From positions 5,332,001 to 5,396,000 of the forward strand of contig JAPTOF010000017.1 of NCBI GenBank assembly GCA_028554755.1: DNA of 64,000 nt. Direction: 5' to 3'. Below, piece by piece: positions 33,868 to 46,001 of the stretch (position 1 is the first letter of the stretch; each line of letters begins with the position of its first letter). The DNA comes from Cordia subcordata. Its lineage: Eukaryota; Streptophyta; Magnoliopsida; Boraginales; Cordiaceae. Position numbers and translations under genes: made by a program. The notes beneath the pieces were generated by a model, which saw only the letters and a program-made list of their open reading frames with translations, made no database searches and was not told where the DNA came from.

Positions 33868-34046
33868 TTTTTGTAAGGGTTTATTCCTTTTATAGTCCCT
33901 GGACTATTGACTTTGTTGCGTTTTAATCCCTTAACTTTCAAAATAAACTGTTTAGTCCTTGAACTAGTAACTTTGTTACATTTTAGTCCCTTAACTTTTA
34001 AAATGAACCTTTTAGTCCCTGGACTTTGATAAATGAGATATCGTTA

Positions 34047-34478
34047 TGTAAGCACAATATAGGATCGTATATATGAATTTACAATATAAAATTCAAAAAC
34101 ATAATTGATAGCGGAAGCACATACTTGTTTGAGTCATTATTGTTAAAGAATTGTTGTTAAAGAAATAATTGTCACCCAGTCTAGACTTAAATCTTCCTCT
34201 CCCTGCTCTACTCGATATTAATAGATGCTTGTGGAAACAACTGTTAGGTAAAGAGTAGGAGAGGGGACCTAACCCTATTTATAATAAATTCTGACAGTCC
34301 TACCTATAAAAGATTTATCAAAATATATGGGCTTACGAACAAAATAACTGTATGAATTTATAAGGTGAACTAAAACCAATATGATCACAAAGTCCAACTT
34401 GTGAACTAGATATTCAACCTATTTTATAAAACCAAAAATAGTTAACGGTAGCCCACTTTAAAGAGAAATTTTCCAACA
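34047..34478 (-). repeat. Copia 3' LTR
   Basis: 432-bp LTR reading TGTTGGAAAATTTCTC to TGTGCTTACA on the minus strand. Paired with 41257-41689. Confidence 0.93.
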
Positions 34479-34492
34479 GTCTCCCACTTGGG
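34479..34492 (-). other. Copia polypurine tract
   Basis: Minus strand CCCAAGTGGGAGAC directly before the 3' LTR, the expected priming site for second-strand synthesis. Confidence 0.8.
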
Positions 34493-34989
34493 CAACGTTA
34501 AATATTTTATTTATTTTCAAAATTTTTAAAAAAAAAATATTTATTAGGCTGAATAGGAAACATAATGTGATCAAAATGTGCTATTTCTTTGACAGTCCTC
34601 CACATGATTTATCCAATATCGGTGTTTAAAGCAAGAGAAGTCTATTATTCTTATCCTCACAAAATAGCGTTTAATGTGCTAGAGGAAATAACGATATCCT
34701 CACAAAATAGCATTCAATAGACCAAAGGATAAATTATTCTTAACCTCACAAAACAGCGATCAATATGTCAGAGGTAAGAATACATATCTCCAACCAAAAT
34801 GTGTCCTTATAGAGATATTAAACTCAATAGAGGATCTTATCGCAATGGACACCAAACATAAAATCCCCAAAAAAACATGAATATGAGTAATCACAATATA
34901 CAATTATGTTATAAACCATAAAACAACATGCTATTGTATAAATGCACTAATGTGCAAAGCAAAATATAAAAAATGGGAACATCCAATAA

Positions 34990-35880
34990 TACATGATGAT
35001 ATAAAGCTCCCACTAGACAATAGAACCAAAAAGATTGTAAAATACTCATATTCCTAACATGTTTCACAAAAATCATAAGTCAAAGACCCTTGGACAAGGA
35101 GTCAATTAATACGTTATCACTAGCGATTCTTTCTATATGAATGCCATCATTTTTGACAAAGTCTCTGACTACCAAAAACTTGATATCTATATGCTTGCAA
35201 GCTTTAATTTTCTTATTATTCTTTGAGAATAGTACAACAACTCTATTATCACAATAGATCTAGTAACAGAATTTATAATTCTCAAAAGTAGATATCATGT
35301 TATTAAAACATATAACAGAAGATGATGCATCATAATAAGCCACGAATTCATATAGTTGAAAAGGCATTAAGCTGTTATTTTTCACTCTTCCAAGACATGG
35401 CCCTTCCAGCAAACACAAAGATATACCCAAAAGTAAATTTTCAATTATCTGAGTATCCAATATAGTCAGAGGTAGAATATCCAACCAACTTTAGATAATC
35501 TACTTTATAGCAAATAAGCATATAATTTTTGGTCTTTTGTAGGTATTTTATTACCTAATTAGCAAAAACCTAATAATTCATTCCAGGATTTATTATCAAC
35601 CAAAACTCTTATCGCAAAAGCGATATCAAGTCTAGTGCATACTAAATCATACAACAGGATCTTAATAGCACTAGCTAGGGGTGGAAATCGGATCGTATTT
35701 TCGGATAATCGATTTTTTCGGGTTCGGGTTTTTCGAGTTTCGGGCGGGAAAAAAATACCCGATCAGGTAGTTAAATAGAAACTATCCGGCCGGATATCGA
35801 ATTTTTCGGATGCTGGGTTTTTCGGATTCGGATGTTCTGATACCCGACATTTCTATGAAGCTAAAAAATACAAAATTGTT

Positions 35881-35927
<47 letters not shown>

Positions 35928-38900
35928 CGGTAAGTTAGCAAATACATTCATTGATAGTCAAACTAATTACATCCATGTACACAAATAGCACGATGCTCAA
36001 AACTAAACATCGGCTCCAATAAAAGAAAAGAGATTGTTCAAAATGAAGATAGACAAATCAACTCTTTTTAAAATATAAAGATATTTCCATCATAACTACG
36101 AACCAAACAAAAAGGAAAAATTAATAAATATTAACTATACAAATATATTTCCACATTTATCTAACTTAAACATAACAAATATTTATGCTAAATTAATGTT
36201 ACATTTTGTTAATTCTAATTATATTACTCAATTCAGTTGTCTAATTTATTTACAAATAGCTTAATTATGTTATTTAACTTCTCATTACTTTTGTAGAATA
36301 CTTTTTTTTCTCTTTTTTTAGTTGTACATTTTAATATTAATGCATTATATAAAATGTGTGTTTATATATGTGTTATATTAGAATATTATGATGAATAATT
36401 TACTATGGAATGGTGTGTGTATTTTTTTCGGGTTTTTCAGATCGAGTTCGGGTAGGAAAAAACTACCCGATCTACTACCCGATATTTCGATATTTTTTTG
36501 GATATCGGATTCGAATATTATCCAAATCCTAAAATTTTGCATTTTTTCCCACCCGATCGGGTTCGGATTCGGATTCGGGTACCCGATCCGAATTTCCACC
36601 CCTAGCACTAGCACAAGATATATCTTTCATAAAATCCCTCTCTATATCATTTTGAGGATATTGCTTCAATTTGAGTTGATCACCTTTTACAACAAATACA
36701 CACAAGACTTACAATCCTTCACACCAAAAAGGTTTTGAAAACTCAATCAATGTAAGATTTTCGTAAAAGATTCAAAAATTCCAAGAGACTTATTTCAACA
36801 AAACTTAGTACCAAGAACAAAAGAAACATCCTTAACATCTTTTATATCGAAAGCCTGGACTAAATATTGTTTAGTCTCATGGAGCATACCCTAGTCATAT
36901 ATAACTAGAAAAATATCATCAACATGCAATATTAGGAGGACAAATTTACTCCTACTGAACTTGAAGGGTATATATGGATCAACTCTATTTTTCTCAAAAT
37001 GATAAAAAGTTACTATTTCATCAAACTTCAAATATTCATTACTTTGAGGCCTGATTCAAAACCATAAATGAATTTTCTAAGTCTACAAGCCATATAATCC
37101 TTACTAGTAATAATAACCCCTCAGGCTATTTCATGTAAACTTATAGATATATATCACTATTGAAGAAAACTATTTTCACACCCATAGGAGCCAGTAATAG
37201 CTCAAAGAATATTTTATAAAAACATGTGAAAAAGATTTTGTTGTAATCTATATATTTTCTTTGGATAAAGCCTTTTGTAACTAATCTCACCTTTGGCCTC
37301 TCAATCTTCTCTATAAGATCTCTCTTGGTCTTAAAAACCCATTTGCAACCAATAAGATTATCTTCTTTAAGAAGATCAACAAGTTCCCAAATTTATTTTC
37401 ATCATAGGTTGCATCTCATCTCTTATAGCATTCAAGTAAACACGATAATCATTATAGATAGAATGTCTTCTTTCTCTAATAGACCTTTTAAATGTTGTTC
37501 ATCATTAATCTCACAAGATTGTGAGATCTCAACATGTAGATTGTCATTAGTTGTAAAATCATCATCTATTATAGGGTACCTACTAATATCTTGTCTCTCA
37601 ATGTGAATAGAGTACCAACCTGACTAATTATTAGTAGTGGAAATGAGACAATTTCTTTATCCTTATCCTCAGTAGTAGGTAAAGGACATACAGCATTACC
37701 AACATCCAATTCTAAGAATTTGGAAATTTGAGATTTGACAATCTAAGAAACACATGTAGGAGAGTAAAACCTATATTATTTAAAATGAGCCAAATACCCA
37801 ATGAAACAACGAATAGTCTTAGGGTCAGTGGTTTCTTATATGAAAATATTTACCTAAGTAGGACAATCCCAACTCGAAAATTAGTCAAATTGGATTTTCT
37901 CCCTAACCAAAATTCAAAAAAAGAACCTTAGGGGCAAACTTGTTGGGAACATGATTAAGTATTTAACAAATCATTTTAATGGCTTCACTACAAAGGTACT
38001 CTAGTAGGTCAGTAACATCCATCATGCTCCTTATTATATCCGTAAAGATGTATTTTTACCTTTCGATCACACCATTTTACTCAGGGATACTAGACATACT
38101 ATACTGGGCAATAATCCTATAAATTTATAAGTACTTGGTGAATGACTTATATGTTGTTCGGAGATCCAAGCCTATCATAGTACTTACCTCTTCCATCAGA
38201 TCCAACAATTTTGATAACATTCCCAAGTTGTTTTTCTATCTTTGTCTTAAAAATTTTGAATTTCTCAATAGCATTAGATTTCTCTTTAATTAGATAGAGG
38301 TATCTATAACGAGAAAAATCATCAATGAATGTAATAAATATTTATTACCACACAATATAACAGAAATAGGTCTAGTAGTATCTATGTTTATCACTTCTAA
38401 AAGGCAAACCTGTAGGTAGCAATTTTTTTTTTTAACTTTAGTGCACTTACCCCTTATGCACCCAATATAAGTTTCAAGATCATCAAAAATTTAGAGAAGG
38501 TAAAATCTCATTGTTAATGAGTATTTCAACTCTTTCTCTAGAAATATGACCTAACCTTTTAAGCCATAACAAAGAAAAAATTTCTTTACTTAAACTCCTT
38601 TTAGAAACAAAATTTTCTGTATGAAAAGAGTTACGAGAACTTTCTAGGAATAAACCCAATTGGTATAAACCATTTGATAAAACACATTCACCAACAATTC
38701 TGGAATTGAAAAACAATTGTACTTGGTCATTTCTAAAGTGAAAATCATAACCAATCTTGTCTAAAAAAAAAAAAATAGAAATCGAGTTGCGTCACTCTAA
38801 TCCACTTGCCCGTCATCTATTTTCTCTTTCTTTAACCAAAATTAAACTAGTGCAATGAGCTCTTTTATGACATTTTCTTACAAAAGTAAGAGTTCTTATC

Positions 38901-39330
38901 AAACTTAATGATAGCAGATTTAGGACCTCTAACATTGTGATTTTTATCTACAATCTAGATCTGACCTTTACCACCCTTTTTCAAACCATGACCTCTCTTA
39001 GGAACATGATCCTTAGAATTCGAGGTACTAACGTTATAATAATAGGGCTTAAGATTTGAAACAAACTATACAACCTTTGGGTTTCCACCCTTAATTTTGT
39101 TTTCCTCAATAACATAATGGATTATTTTTGGTCATCGATATTTCAAGATTCCTTGGTATTTCTCTCCTATAGCTATTAAGAGTTCTTTTACATTTTTAGT
39201 TCAAGACAAGCCATTCACTAAATACTCAGTTATGGTCTCTTCATAGTCATTAAGCAAGACAGTTAGACCTCTCCTATTACCAATTATATTTCCCTTTCTT
39301 TATCACCATTTTTATGAACCAAAGCAGCAT
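34990..39330 (-). pseudogene. Copia gag-pol polyprotein remnant
   Basis: Read right to left in broken frames. Gag knuckle-like part near 38,880-39,000. GAG-pre-integrase at 38,716-38,483 with SLLWLKRLGHISRERVE, the usual H or L-x-R-L-G-H motif. Integrase near 38,460-37,950, including IRGKCTK and, near 38,100, a stretch equivalent to YSMSSIPEQNGVIER. RT near 37,350-36,620 with catalytic LHVDD box at about 36,925 (usually YVDD). RNase H near 35,640-34,990, with YDASSSVICFNN, IYCDN and SKNNKKIKACKHIDIKF. No intact frame over 90 codons survives. Confidence 0.85.
35676..36604. mobile_element. hAT-type MITE, 929 bp
   Basis: Ends TAGGGGTGGAAAT and complemented TAGGGGTGGAAAT are identical over at least 13 bp. 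Flanked by a perfect 8-bp duplication GCACTAGC (35668-35675 and 36605-36612), the hAT hallmark. Each arm is a run of CGGGTTCGGGT-like and GGATATCGGAT-like repeats about 120-180 bp long, so the element can fold into a long hairpin. The middle is AT-rich with a (TA)n tract at 35884-35924. No transposase. Confidence 0.93.
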
Positions 39331-40429
39331 GTGCATCAAATGTAATGTCAAGTTAGTATCGACTATACTCAGATAAAACCCAATAATCGCTTTTATTTCA
39401 TAATGGTTTTATCTATTCAAGATATCTAAGTAATAATTTTTCAAAGCAAAGGAAACAATCCAAGAAAAGAATGCAATATCAATAAACATTATGCATACAT
39501 GATATATTATAAGAGTAAGCATTATAAACAAAATAGTCCAAGTACATCGTTATCATATCTGCCTTTGGGCAAATAATTCAACATGTAAATAGGTGCTTTT
39601 TTAACATAAAATAATACATATAAGATCACCCTACTGAAAGAAAAGTCAACCACCTTTGGGCAATTGAACTTTCTAACAGTATTGTAATCTTGGTCCATAT
39701 TTTATACGTATACTACCGGGCTAAAGCCATATAATGATCTCCTTTGGGAGAACATTGTGCACTTTACCATAGTAGTTTCCCAAACAAACCGAGAAAAATC
39801 ATAGATTTAATTGAGCAAATCACTTTGGTGAATTTGCCTACTTAAATCTATGCTATCAACTCATTGGGAAAAATTAATGCTTAACTTAACCACAAAATGT
39901 TATGTATGTGATTGACCACACAATATGAAACACTTCAATATGACATGTTTCAGTGATCAATTTAAAATTACATTCTTCAATAAATTTCATGAGCACATAT
40001 AAATAATATACCAATAGGAGATATATAAAATTTCAAATTGAATAAAGAAAATAAATAATTTTGTTAAACTTAGAGGACTAATAAAATAAAACTTTAAGAT
40101 CAAATCTTAATTTATAAATCAAAAATAGAAATTGTTATGGAAAGAAATATAAAAATTTAACATTTAATCAAATTTAATTCCATGACAATAATGTGAGACC
40201 ATAATTAATATTATGTTTCGCACAACAATATGCCATCGGTTAAGGGAACAAAGGGGAAAAAAAACATAATTAGACTCAAATTGGGATTTCAAAAGATCCC
40301 ATCTAAATTTCTTAAAGTCCATGTCACCACATCAATAAGGGAACAATGAAAAGACAACTTTAATTTTAATATTGATACTAAATGTCCCAAGCTGTTATGA
40401 TGCAGGTACCTTCAAGATTATTATAGACA

Positions 40430-40830
40430 TTTTCCTTCTTTTGAACATAGAACACAATATAGTGTGCTGACTTGGTGGTCAGCTAGAGAACCTGTTATTC
40501 ATGTGTTCCAGGTTTGAATCTCGCTAATAACAATTGCCCTTTTATTTTTTTAATTGTTACATCACAATGAGTATTATTAACTGTAAGGCGCTAGAGGAGT
40601 TAAACAGGAATCTAGAGTTGGGTGGTAATCTACCAAATTTGAGAGTCTTATTCTAATTGGAAGTCTAAAGTTCAGGTCTTGTGTCATGACCATCATTATC
40701 ATAAAACACAGACAGACAAACTTAATAAGAAGCATCAATGGTTTACTGGCAACACATTTAGCATAAAATCGAGTGCTGAAAAGTTCAGGGTTCGATTTTT
40801 ACCTTTTATTGGCTTTTCTTTTAATAATTG
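40430..40830 (+). other. tRNA-like motifs in copia leader
   Basis: Three segments look like pol III A-box/B-box pairs: TGGTGGTCAGCTAGAG with GGTTTGAATCTCGC (about 40,470-40,530), GGTGGTAATCTACC with GTTCAGGTCTTG (about 40,620-40,680), and a third with GGGTTCGATTTTTACC (about 40,790). They could be SINE pieces inserted in the copia leader or chance matches. Confidence 0.3.
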
Positions 40831-41240
40831 CTGCTAGCTGCAAATTACGATAGGGACATGGATCCACAAGGGATGGATGATATTTAATAGACATAATTAA
40901 GCAAGATAAACTTGTAGCCATGTGATCAAAATCTTACGGATGGAGCACAATTAGAAAAAGAAACTTAACAGTAAAATCTTGATCCACATCATCAATAAAG
41001 AGACAAACTTCAATACATATAAGTAAACATATGCATGTATATTAAATATGATTTATACAATAAAATCAATAAAAGAGTATAATAAATAGTAGGGAGAGTT
41101 CTATGAAAGCCCTAAATCAATTTTATGAAACAATAGCTTAGTAATCACAAAATAAATCAAGAACTCTTGTAATCTTTATACTCAAACAATTATTTTGATT
41201 TTTTCCCCTTAAATAAACACATGTAAATTCCATGTATAAG

Positions 41241-41254
41241 TGGCTCTGATACCA
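41241..41254 (-). other. Copia primer-binding site
   Basis: Minus strand TGGTATCAGAGCCA, complementary to the 3' end of plant initiator methionine tRNA, two bases inside the 5' LTR. This is the standard Ty1/copia primer site. Confidence 0.93.
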
Positions 41255-41256
41255 TA

Positions 41257-41689
41257 TGTAAGTACAATATAAGATCGTATACATGAATTTACAATATAAA
41301 ATTCAAAGACATAATTGATAGCAGAAGCACATACTTGTTTGAGCTATTATTGTTAAAGAATTGTTGTTGAAGAAATAACTGTCACCCAGTCTAGGCTTAA
41401 ATCTTCCTCTCCCTGCTCTACTCGATATTAACAGATGCTTATGGGAACAACTGCTAGGTTAAGAGTAGGAGAGGGGACCTAACCCTATTTATAATAAATT
41501 CTGACAGTCCTACCCATAAAAGAATTTATCAGAATATATGGGCTTAAGCACAAAAGAATCGTATGGATTTATAAGGTGGACTAAAATCAATATGATCACA
41601 GAACTCAACTTGTGAACCAGATATTCAGCTTATTTTATAAAACCAAAAATAATTAACAGTAACCCACTTTAAAGAGAAATTTTCCAACA
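41257..41689 (-). repeat. Copia 5' LTR
   Basis: 433-bp partner of 34047-34478, with the same termini. It lies at the 5' end in the element's own (minus) orientation. Confidence 0.93.
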
Positions 41690-41848
41690 CGGTAGTCCTT
41701 GAAAAGGAATTCATTTTAAAAGTCAGAGGATTAAAATGCCACAAAATCAGTAGTTTAAGGAGTAAAAGATTTATTTTAAAAGTCAATAGACTAAAACACG
41801 ATAAATTTAATAATCTAAGGACTATTAGAAAAATAAATCTTTTTGTAA

Positions 41849-42879
41849 AGCACTTGGTGGGGTTGTTAGTCACCATATATGGTCCTTGCTAATTGTAATC
41901 AAGAAGGTAAGTTCTTGACTAAGCTAATGTTGGGATAGTTGTCGGTCTCATGGGTTGGCTAAGCTTTTTATTATTTACTCAAGCAAGAAGGTGATCAAGA
42001 AAGGCTAAGCCTTCGTATTGGTTGAAGTCTGGAAGGCCCACCTGGCATACGCTTTGGCTTCTTGTATTTGAAGGTCCGCTATATAGACATACAAATAAAA
42101 TAAATATACCTGCTGTTTCTCATATATTACGTGTCCTGTCAAAAATAAAATAAAATAAAATTGAGCAACAAGTATTTATTAAGGTTTAAAGAAAATATCT
42201 ATTTTTGAGTTGATACCTTTGTGCAAACATATCATAAGGAAGGTTTCAATGATTTTCAATCTAAGAGTTGTGAAGATCAGGATTGGCCAATAAGAAGGCT
42301 ATGGTGCTTCGTATTTATGTATATATTAAGATAGTGTCCAAGGTTCATGGCAATTTCGTGTTAATGGCTCTGCAACATCAAGTGATCATGTGAAACATAA
42401 TACACCTTTCGCTAGTTTGTACTAACTATCTGATTTTTATTAACATAGTCATTACTCATATGTTATGGGATAAATTAATATATTTTGAAGCATAAAGTAT
42501 TTTGATCAAGTTTGGCCAAGTATTACCAATAGCTTACATAATGATGTTTGGGATGGTGATTTTCTTCACTAATGGCTATAATCAGTCACTTTGGAAATAA
42601 GTGAATAAGTAAGTTATACTCTTTTCAAGCTACTTATCTTTGTTTGTATTTGACAGGTAAATTTTCATGCGTTATGAGCTAGTCATTTTGTAATATATCT
42701 CATGATACGGTTAATATATTTACACATATACCCAACTCAAGATTTTTTTTGGAATTTATGCATATATACAATGTTTATATATTAGCTTTTTACTAGGCAT
42801 TTATGTTTATAAAGATTTAATTGAATGATTAATAATAACGATATTATGCATGAAAGTAATTTGTCCCAATTAAATAATT
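41849..42879. other. Intergenic, no gene seen
   Basis: AT-rich; short frames only. The left limit of the LTR-element remnant that follows cannot be fixed, and part of this stretch may belong to it. Confidence 0.5.
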
Positions 42880-42968
42880 GATGGTCGATATAGGTGGTAA
42901 GTCGGCCTCTATATAAATATATTAATTGTTTGATAAGGATCCTGGGATGTTTGCTTCTTTCTGTTAGC

Positions 42969-43180
42969 ATATGCAATTGTCTATCCGAAGGGAGTAATTG
43001 TATGCATTAATTCAGAAGAAGTGGAAGTGGCAGTGAGGGTTGTTATTCTTTTTTACTTTAAATGGATTTGTCTGCCCGAAGGGGGATAGATCTGTTTAAG
43101 GTTGTCTCATTGTGTCACTTGAATGGAAGGTCCATATTGTATGTTGTGTATTTTGCCCGAAGAGGAATATGCAGCAATAC
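42969..43180 (+). other. Three hairpins with shared GAA apical motif
   Basis: Inverted repeats at 42969-43007, 43056-43100 and 43139-43180. Their apices are TATCCGAAGGGAGT, TGCCCGAAGGGGGA and TTGCCCGAAGAGGAA, while their stems differ in sequence. Two more of the kind are at 44170-44208 (CTCCTGAAGGA) and 46117-46179 (CTCTGAAAAGGGA). The function is unknown to me. Confidence 0.55.
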
Positions 43181-44248
43181 ACTTTGAACTTTCATGTGGA
43201 TTTTGTGCTATGGTTTATTATCCTTCTATTATTTGCAATTAGGAGCATTTTTTTTTAATAATCAATTTGTCAAGATCTTGAAAATCTAGACTAACATAAT
43301 TATTTTGCATCCTTTTTTTTTAATTTGCACAATTTTCAAGTTTATGTTATGTTTTCTTCTTATGTATAAGTGAATATGGGTTTCTTCAAATTGTTAAGGA
43401 AATTGAGATTATAAACTATATAAAGACAAATGATGTTCTATTTATGTTGAAAGTGTTTTTGACTTTTTCTACATCATATATCAAGATATTATTTAATTTT
43501 ATTTATGGAATTATGGATTTAATCTCTATAGTATGTAAAAATATAAAGTTTATTGAGTTCATTTAATCTCTACTTTGTGTGGATTTCAATAGTTATTTAT
43601 TTAACTAAAGAGTGTCAATTATTCTTATCAAGGAAAGAAATTAATTTATATGACCTTTTGATTGATTGATAGAATAATTTAAAACACAACAAATTAATTT
43701 TCCTTGAGATTGCTATTTTTGAGTTTATTATTACTCAAAATTATTGCTTAGATTTGTGATATCAATATAATTATGTTGTTTTACTTATTTAAAGATGAGG
43801 TTTAAGTTTGATTTTTAGTATTTTAGTGAATCTTAATTAGACTATGTTCCCTCTTACTAAAGTTGTATGTTTGGAGTAACTTTTATCAAGTTAAATTAAT
43901 GCATACGTGATACTATTTTAATTTAATTAGGGGCACTTCATGTATAAAGTAAACATATTTTGGTATGAGGCACTAAAGTTGTCCTCGTTGATGCCTTCAT
44001 AATTCATCAATTAAGGTTTAGAAGAATCAATAAGAATTCTAGGATATCTTTTATTTTAGTTAGACTATTTTTCTGGATTGTGTTGGATAATTTTGCTGAA
44101 GCAAGTTATCTGTTATGGTCTATAAATTTGTCTAATAAGAATTTTGGAATAGTTTATTTCTTAAAATTGTAGTTCACAATTATTCTCCTGAAGGAAGTAA
44201 TTGTGAGTTGTCTCTCCAAAAACATAAGTGAATGACAAAGATACTAAA

Positions 44249-46001
44249 TGTTGGGATTATATGCCCTAAATGTTGGGATTGTATGCCCTAAAAATCACTT
44301 GTACATGGATATCGAACTAGACATTTGATTATTGTTTATATTTATGAGCATCTTTGCATATATTTTCTCTGATATATATGCATGATACATTGTGTAAAGG
44401 TCCAATGATATAATCCAATGACTTGAGTGCACAGTGAGGCTAGATGCACAGTAGGTCCAAGTCTAGTTTTGGATATATCATAAAAGATGTCCATAGCTAG
44501 ATGTTAGTGTTGGACACTTTACCAGAATAAGACTAAAGTGGGCAAGTCTTCTGATAGGGGTGATCTATCTAGGTCATTGGAGGGTCTTTCCAGACTTAAC
44601 TCCTAGTACGTGCGTCACGCATTAGACAGGACCACCGTGAGTATGTTCTAAAACCATGCCATCATGTATATAAGGCAAGATACTCGCTGCTTCTGAGTGA
44701 CCAATGCTGTTAATCTTGAGTGTATATGGATGAACTGACAAAGTTAAGGTGCAGCGCTTTGATGTACTATGAGGAGAGGTCATGTATAATAAGATTGTTC
44801 ACCTCGTATGTTGGGTGTTGTATTCTAATGAATTGGGATATGCATATGCAATAGTAGAGTCTATATGCCTATTTGGATTTGTCCTATTGGTTATCATAAA
44901 TCCAGATCTAGGGATATTACCCCTCAGGGGTATATCGGGCATTCGGCTTATGAGTTTCTCTCTAGATCAAGAGATCCATGACCAATTGGTGATCATTTCT
45001 TGGACTAGAGATTCTAAGGTTCTAAATAGAGTCTTGGAGGTGATGATACCTTTTGACTGGCCTTAACTACAAGCATACATAAAGGGGTACTTTGGTAATT
45101 TCACTCGGTTGGTTAAAAATAGTGGTTACTTGATATGACCTATTCCTACTTAGCCAGTAATTATCCTTGGAGTGCGACTTCGAAAGTGAAAATGGCCATA
45201 ATGACGCCTGAGTGGTAGCGAGGGCATTTCGGTCATTTTGGGAGCAAGAATAATTATGCCTTTTAGTCCCTTCACTAATCATATTTCCAATTGAATGTAA
45301 TTAATTGAGATCATCTAATTATGTATATGTTTTATTGAGATATAAATTTAATGTAAAGGGAAAAAGGATTTTATCAAAGTTCTTTCTTATTAAATTTATG
45401 GACATCTCAATAGGACAAGCGGGTCCCACATGGAATTAGATATTATGCAGTAAGATGAGAGAGAAATATTTTGAATGATCTTATTCATAAAGCATATTCC
45501 ATTTCTATAAGGGATGAGGGGTATAGTTGTCAACAACTTTATTCCTAGAGCCTTATCCAGTTAGGGTTGTCATATATTATAAATAGTGATATTATGGCAA
45601 GACCCACTTGAGTCTCTTTGCTTTTCCAAAATAGGTGTGCAGGAATTTTCACATAGCACATTTAGAGAACACACTACTCTATAGATTTTCATTCTTAACT
45701 TTCCAAAGTATTTGTCCACCACATAGCATTACATATCCAAGCTATTGGAAGGTGATCATAGTGAAGAAGATCAATTGGGAGGTTGTTTAGTGAAGCTTTT
45801 GCAACGCAAAGAGACAACCAACTTTCATCTTTTTAAGGTATATCACCTCACCCTCTTGATTCTACGTTTATATAATATTATACTTATGTGTGCAAATATG
45901 TTTTCATTGCGATTTTCACCACCACATTAGATTTGCTTTTAAATTTCTTTTTTAAAGCATGATAATCTATAGCCTTTGGTGAAGCAATCTTGGTCTTAAC
46001 A
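44249..46001. repeat. Solo LTR, 1753 bp
   Basis: Begins TGTTGGGATT and ends GGTCTTAACA, with inverted TGTT/AACA termini. Flanked by a perfect 5-bp duplication CTAAA (44244-44248 and 46002-46006). The first 50 bp carry a 25-bp tandem duplication (TGTTGGGATTNTATGCCCTAAA, N being A or G). A TATAAATA box lies at about 45578 with a 94-codon chance frame upstream. No internal region, so a solo LTR from unequal recombination. Confidence 0.75.

Larger units (their letters stand above)
34047..41689 (-). mobile_element. Ty1/copia LTR retrotransposon, complete but decayed
   Basis: LTRs at 34047-34478 and 41257-41689 (about 91-93% identical by eye, mostly transitions). 5-bp target duplication CGTTA (34042-34046) and CGGTA (41690-41694), one mismatch. 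Coding strand is minus: primer-binding site beside the right LTR, polypurine tract beside the left. Order gag, integrase, RT, RNase H is copia order. A 929-bp hAT MITE interrupts pol. Many frameshifts; inactive. Confidence 0.93.
33877..41839. mobile_element. MULE-like palindromic element split by a copia insertion
   Basis: Two arms, 33877-34046 and 41690-41839, are inverted copies. Each holds degenerate repeats of TTTTAGTCCCTTAACTTT-type sequence; the outer ends are GGGTTTATTCCTTTTATAG and complemented GATTTATTTTTCTAATAG. The outer flanks carry a perfect 9-bp duplication TTTTTGTAA (33868-33876 and 41840-41848), as expected for Mutator-like elements. Without the copia insert the element is about 320 bp and has no coding capacity. 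Confidence 0.78.

Noticed and set aside
37325..37931. Plus-strand frames within the copia element
   Set aside because: Shadows of the minus-strand copia pol.
44782..45066. 94-codon frame, partly hydrophobic
   Set aside because: Lies inside a solo LTR; LTRs of this type do not normally code for protein.
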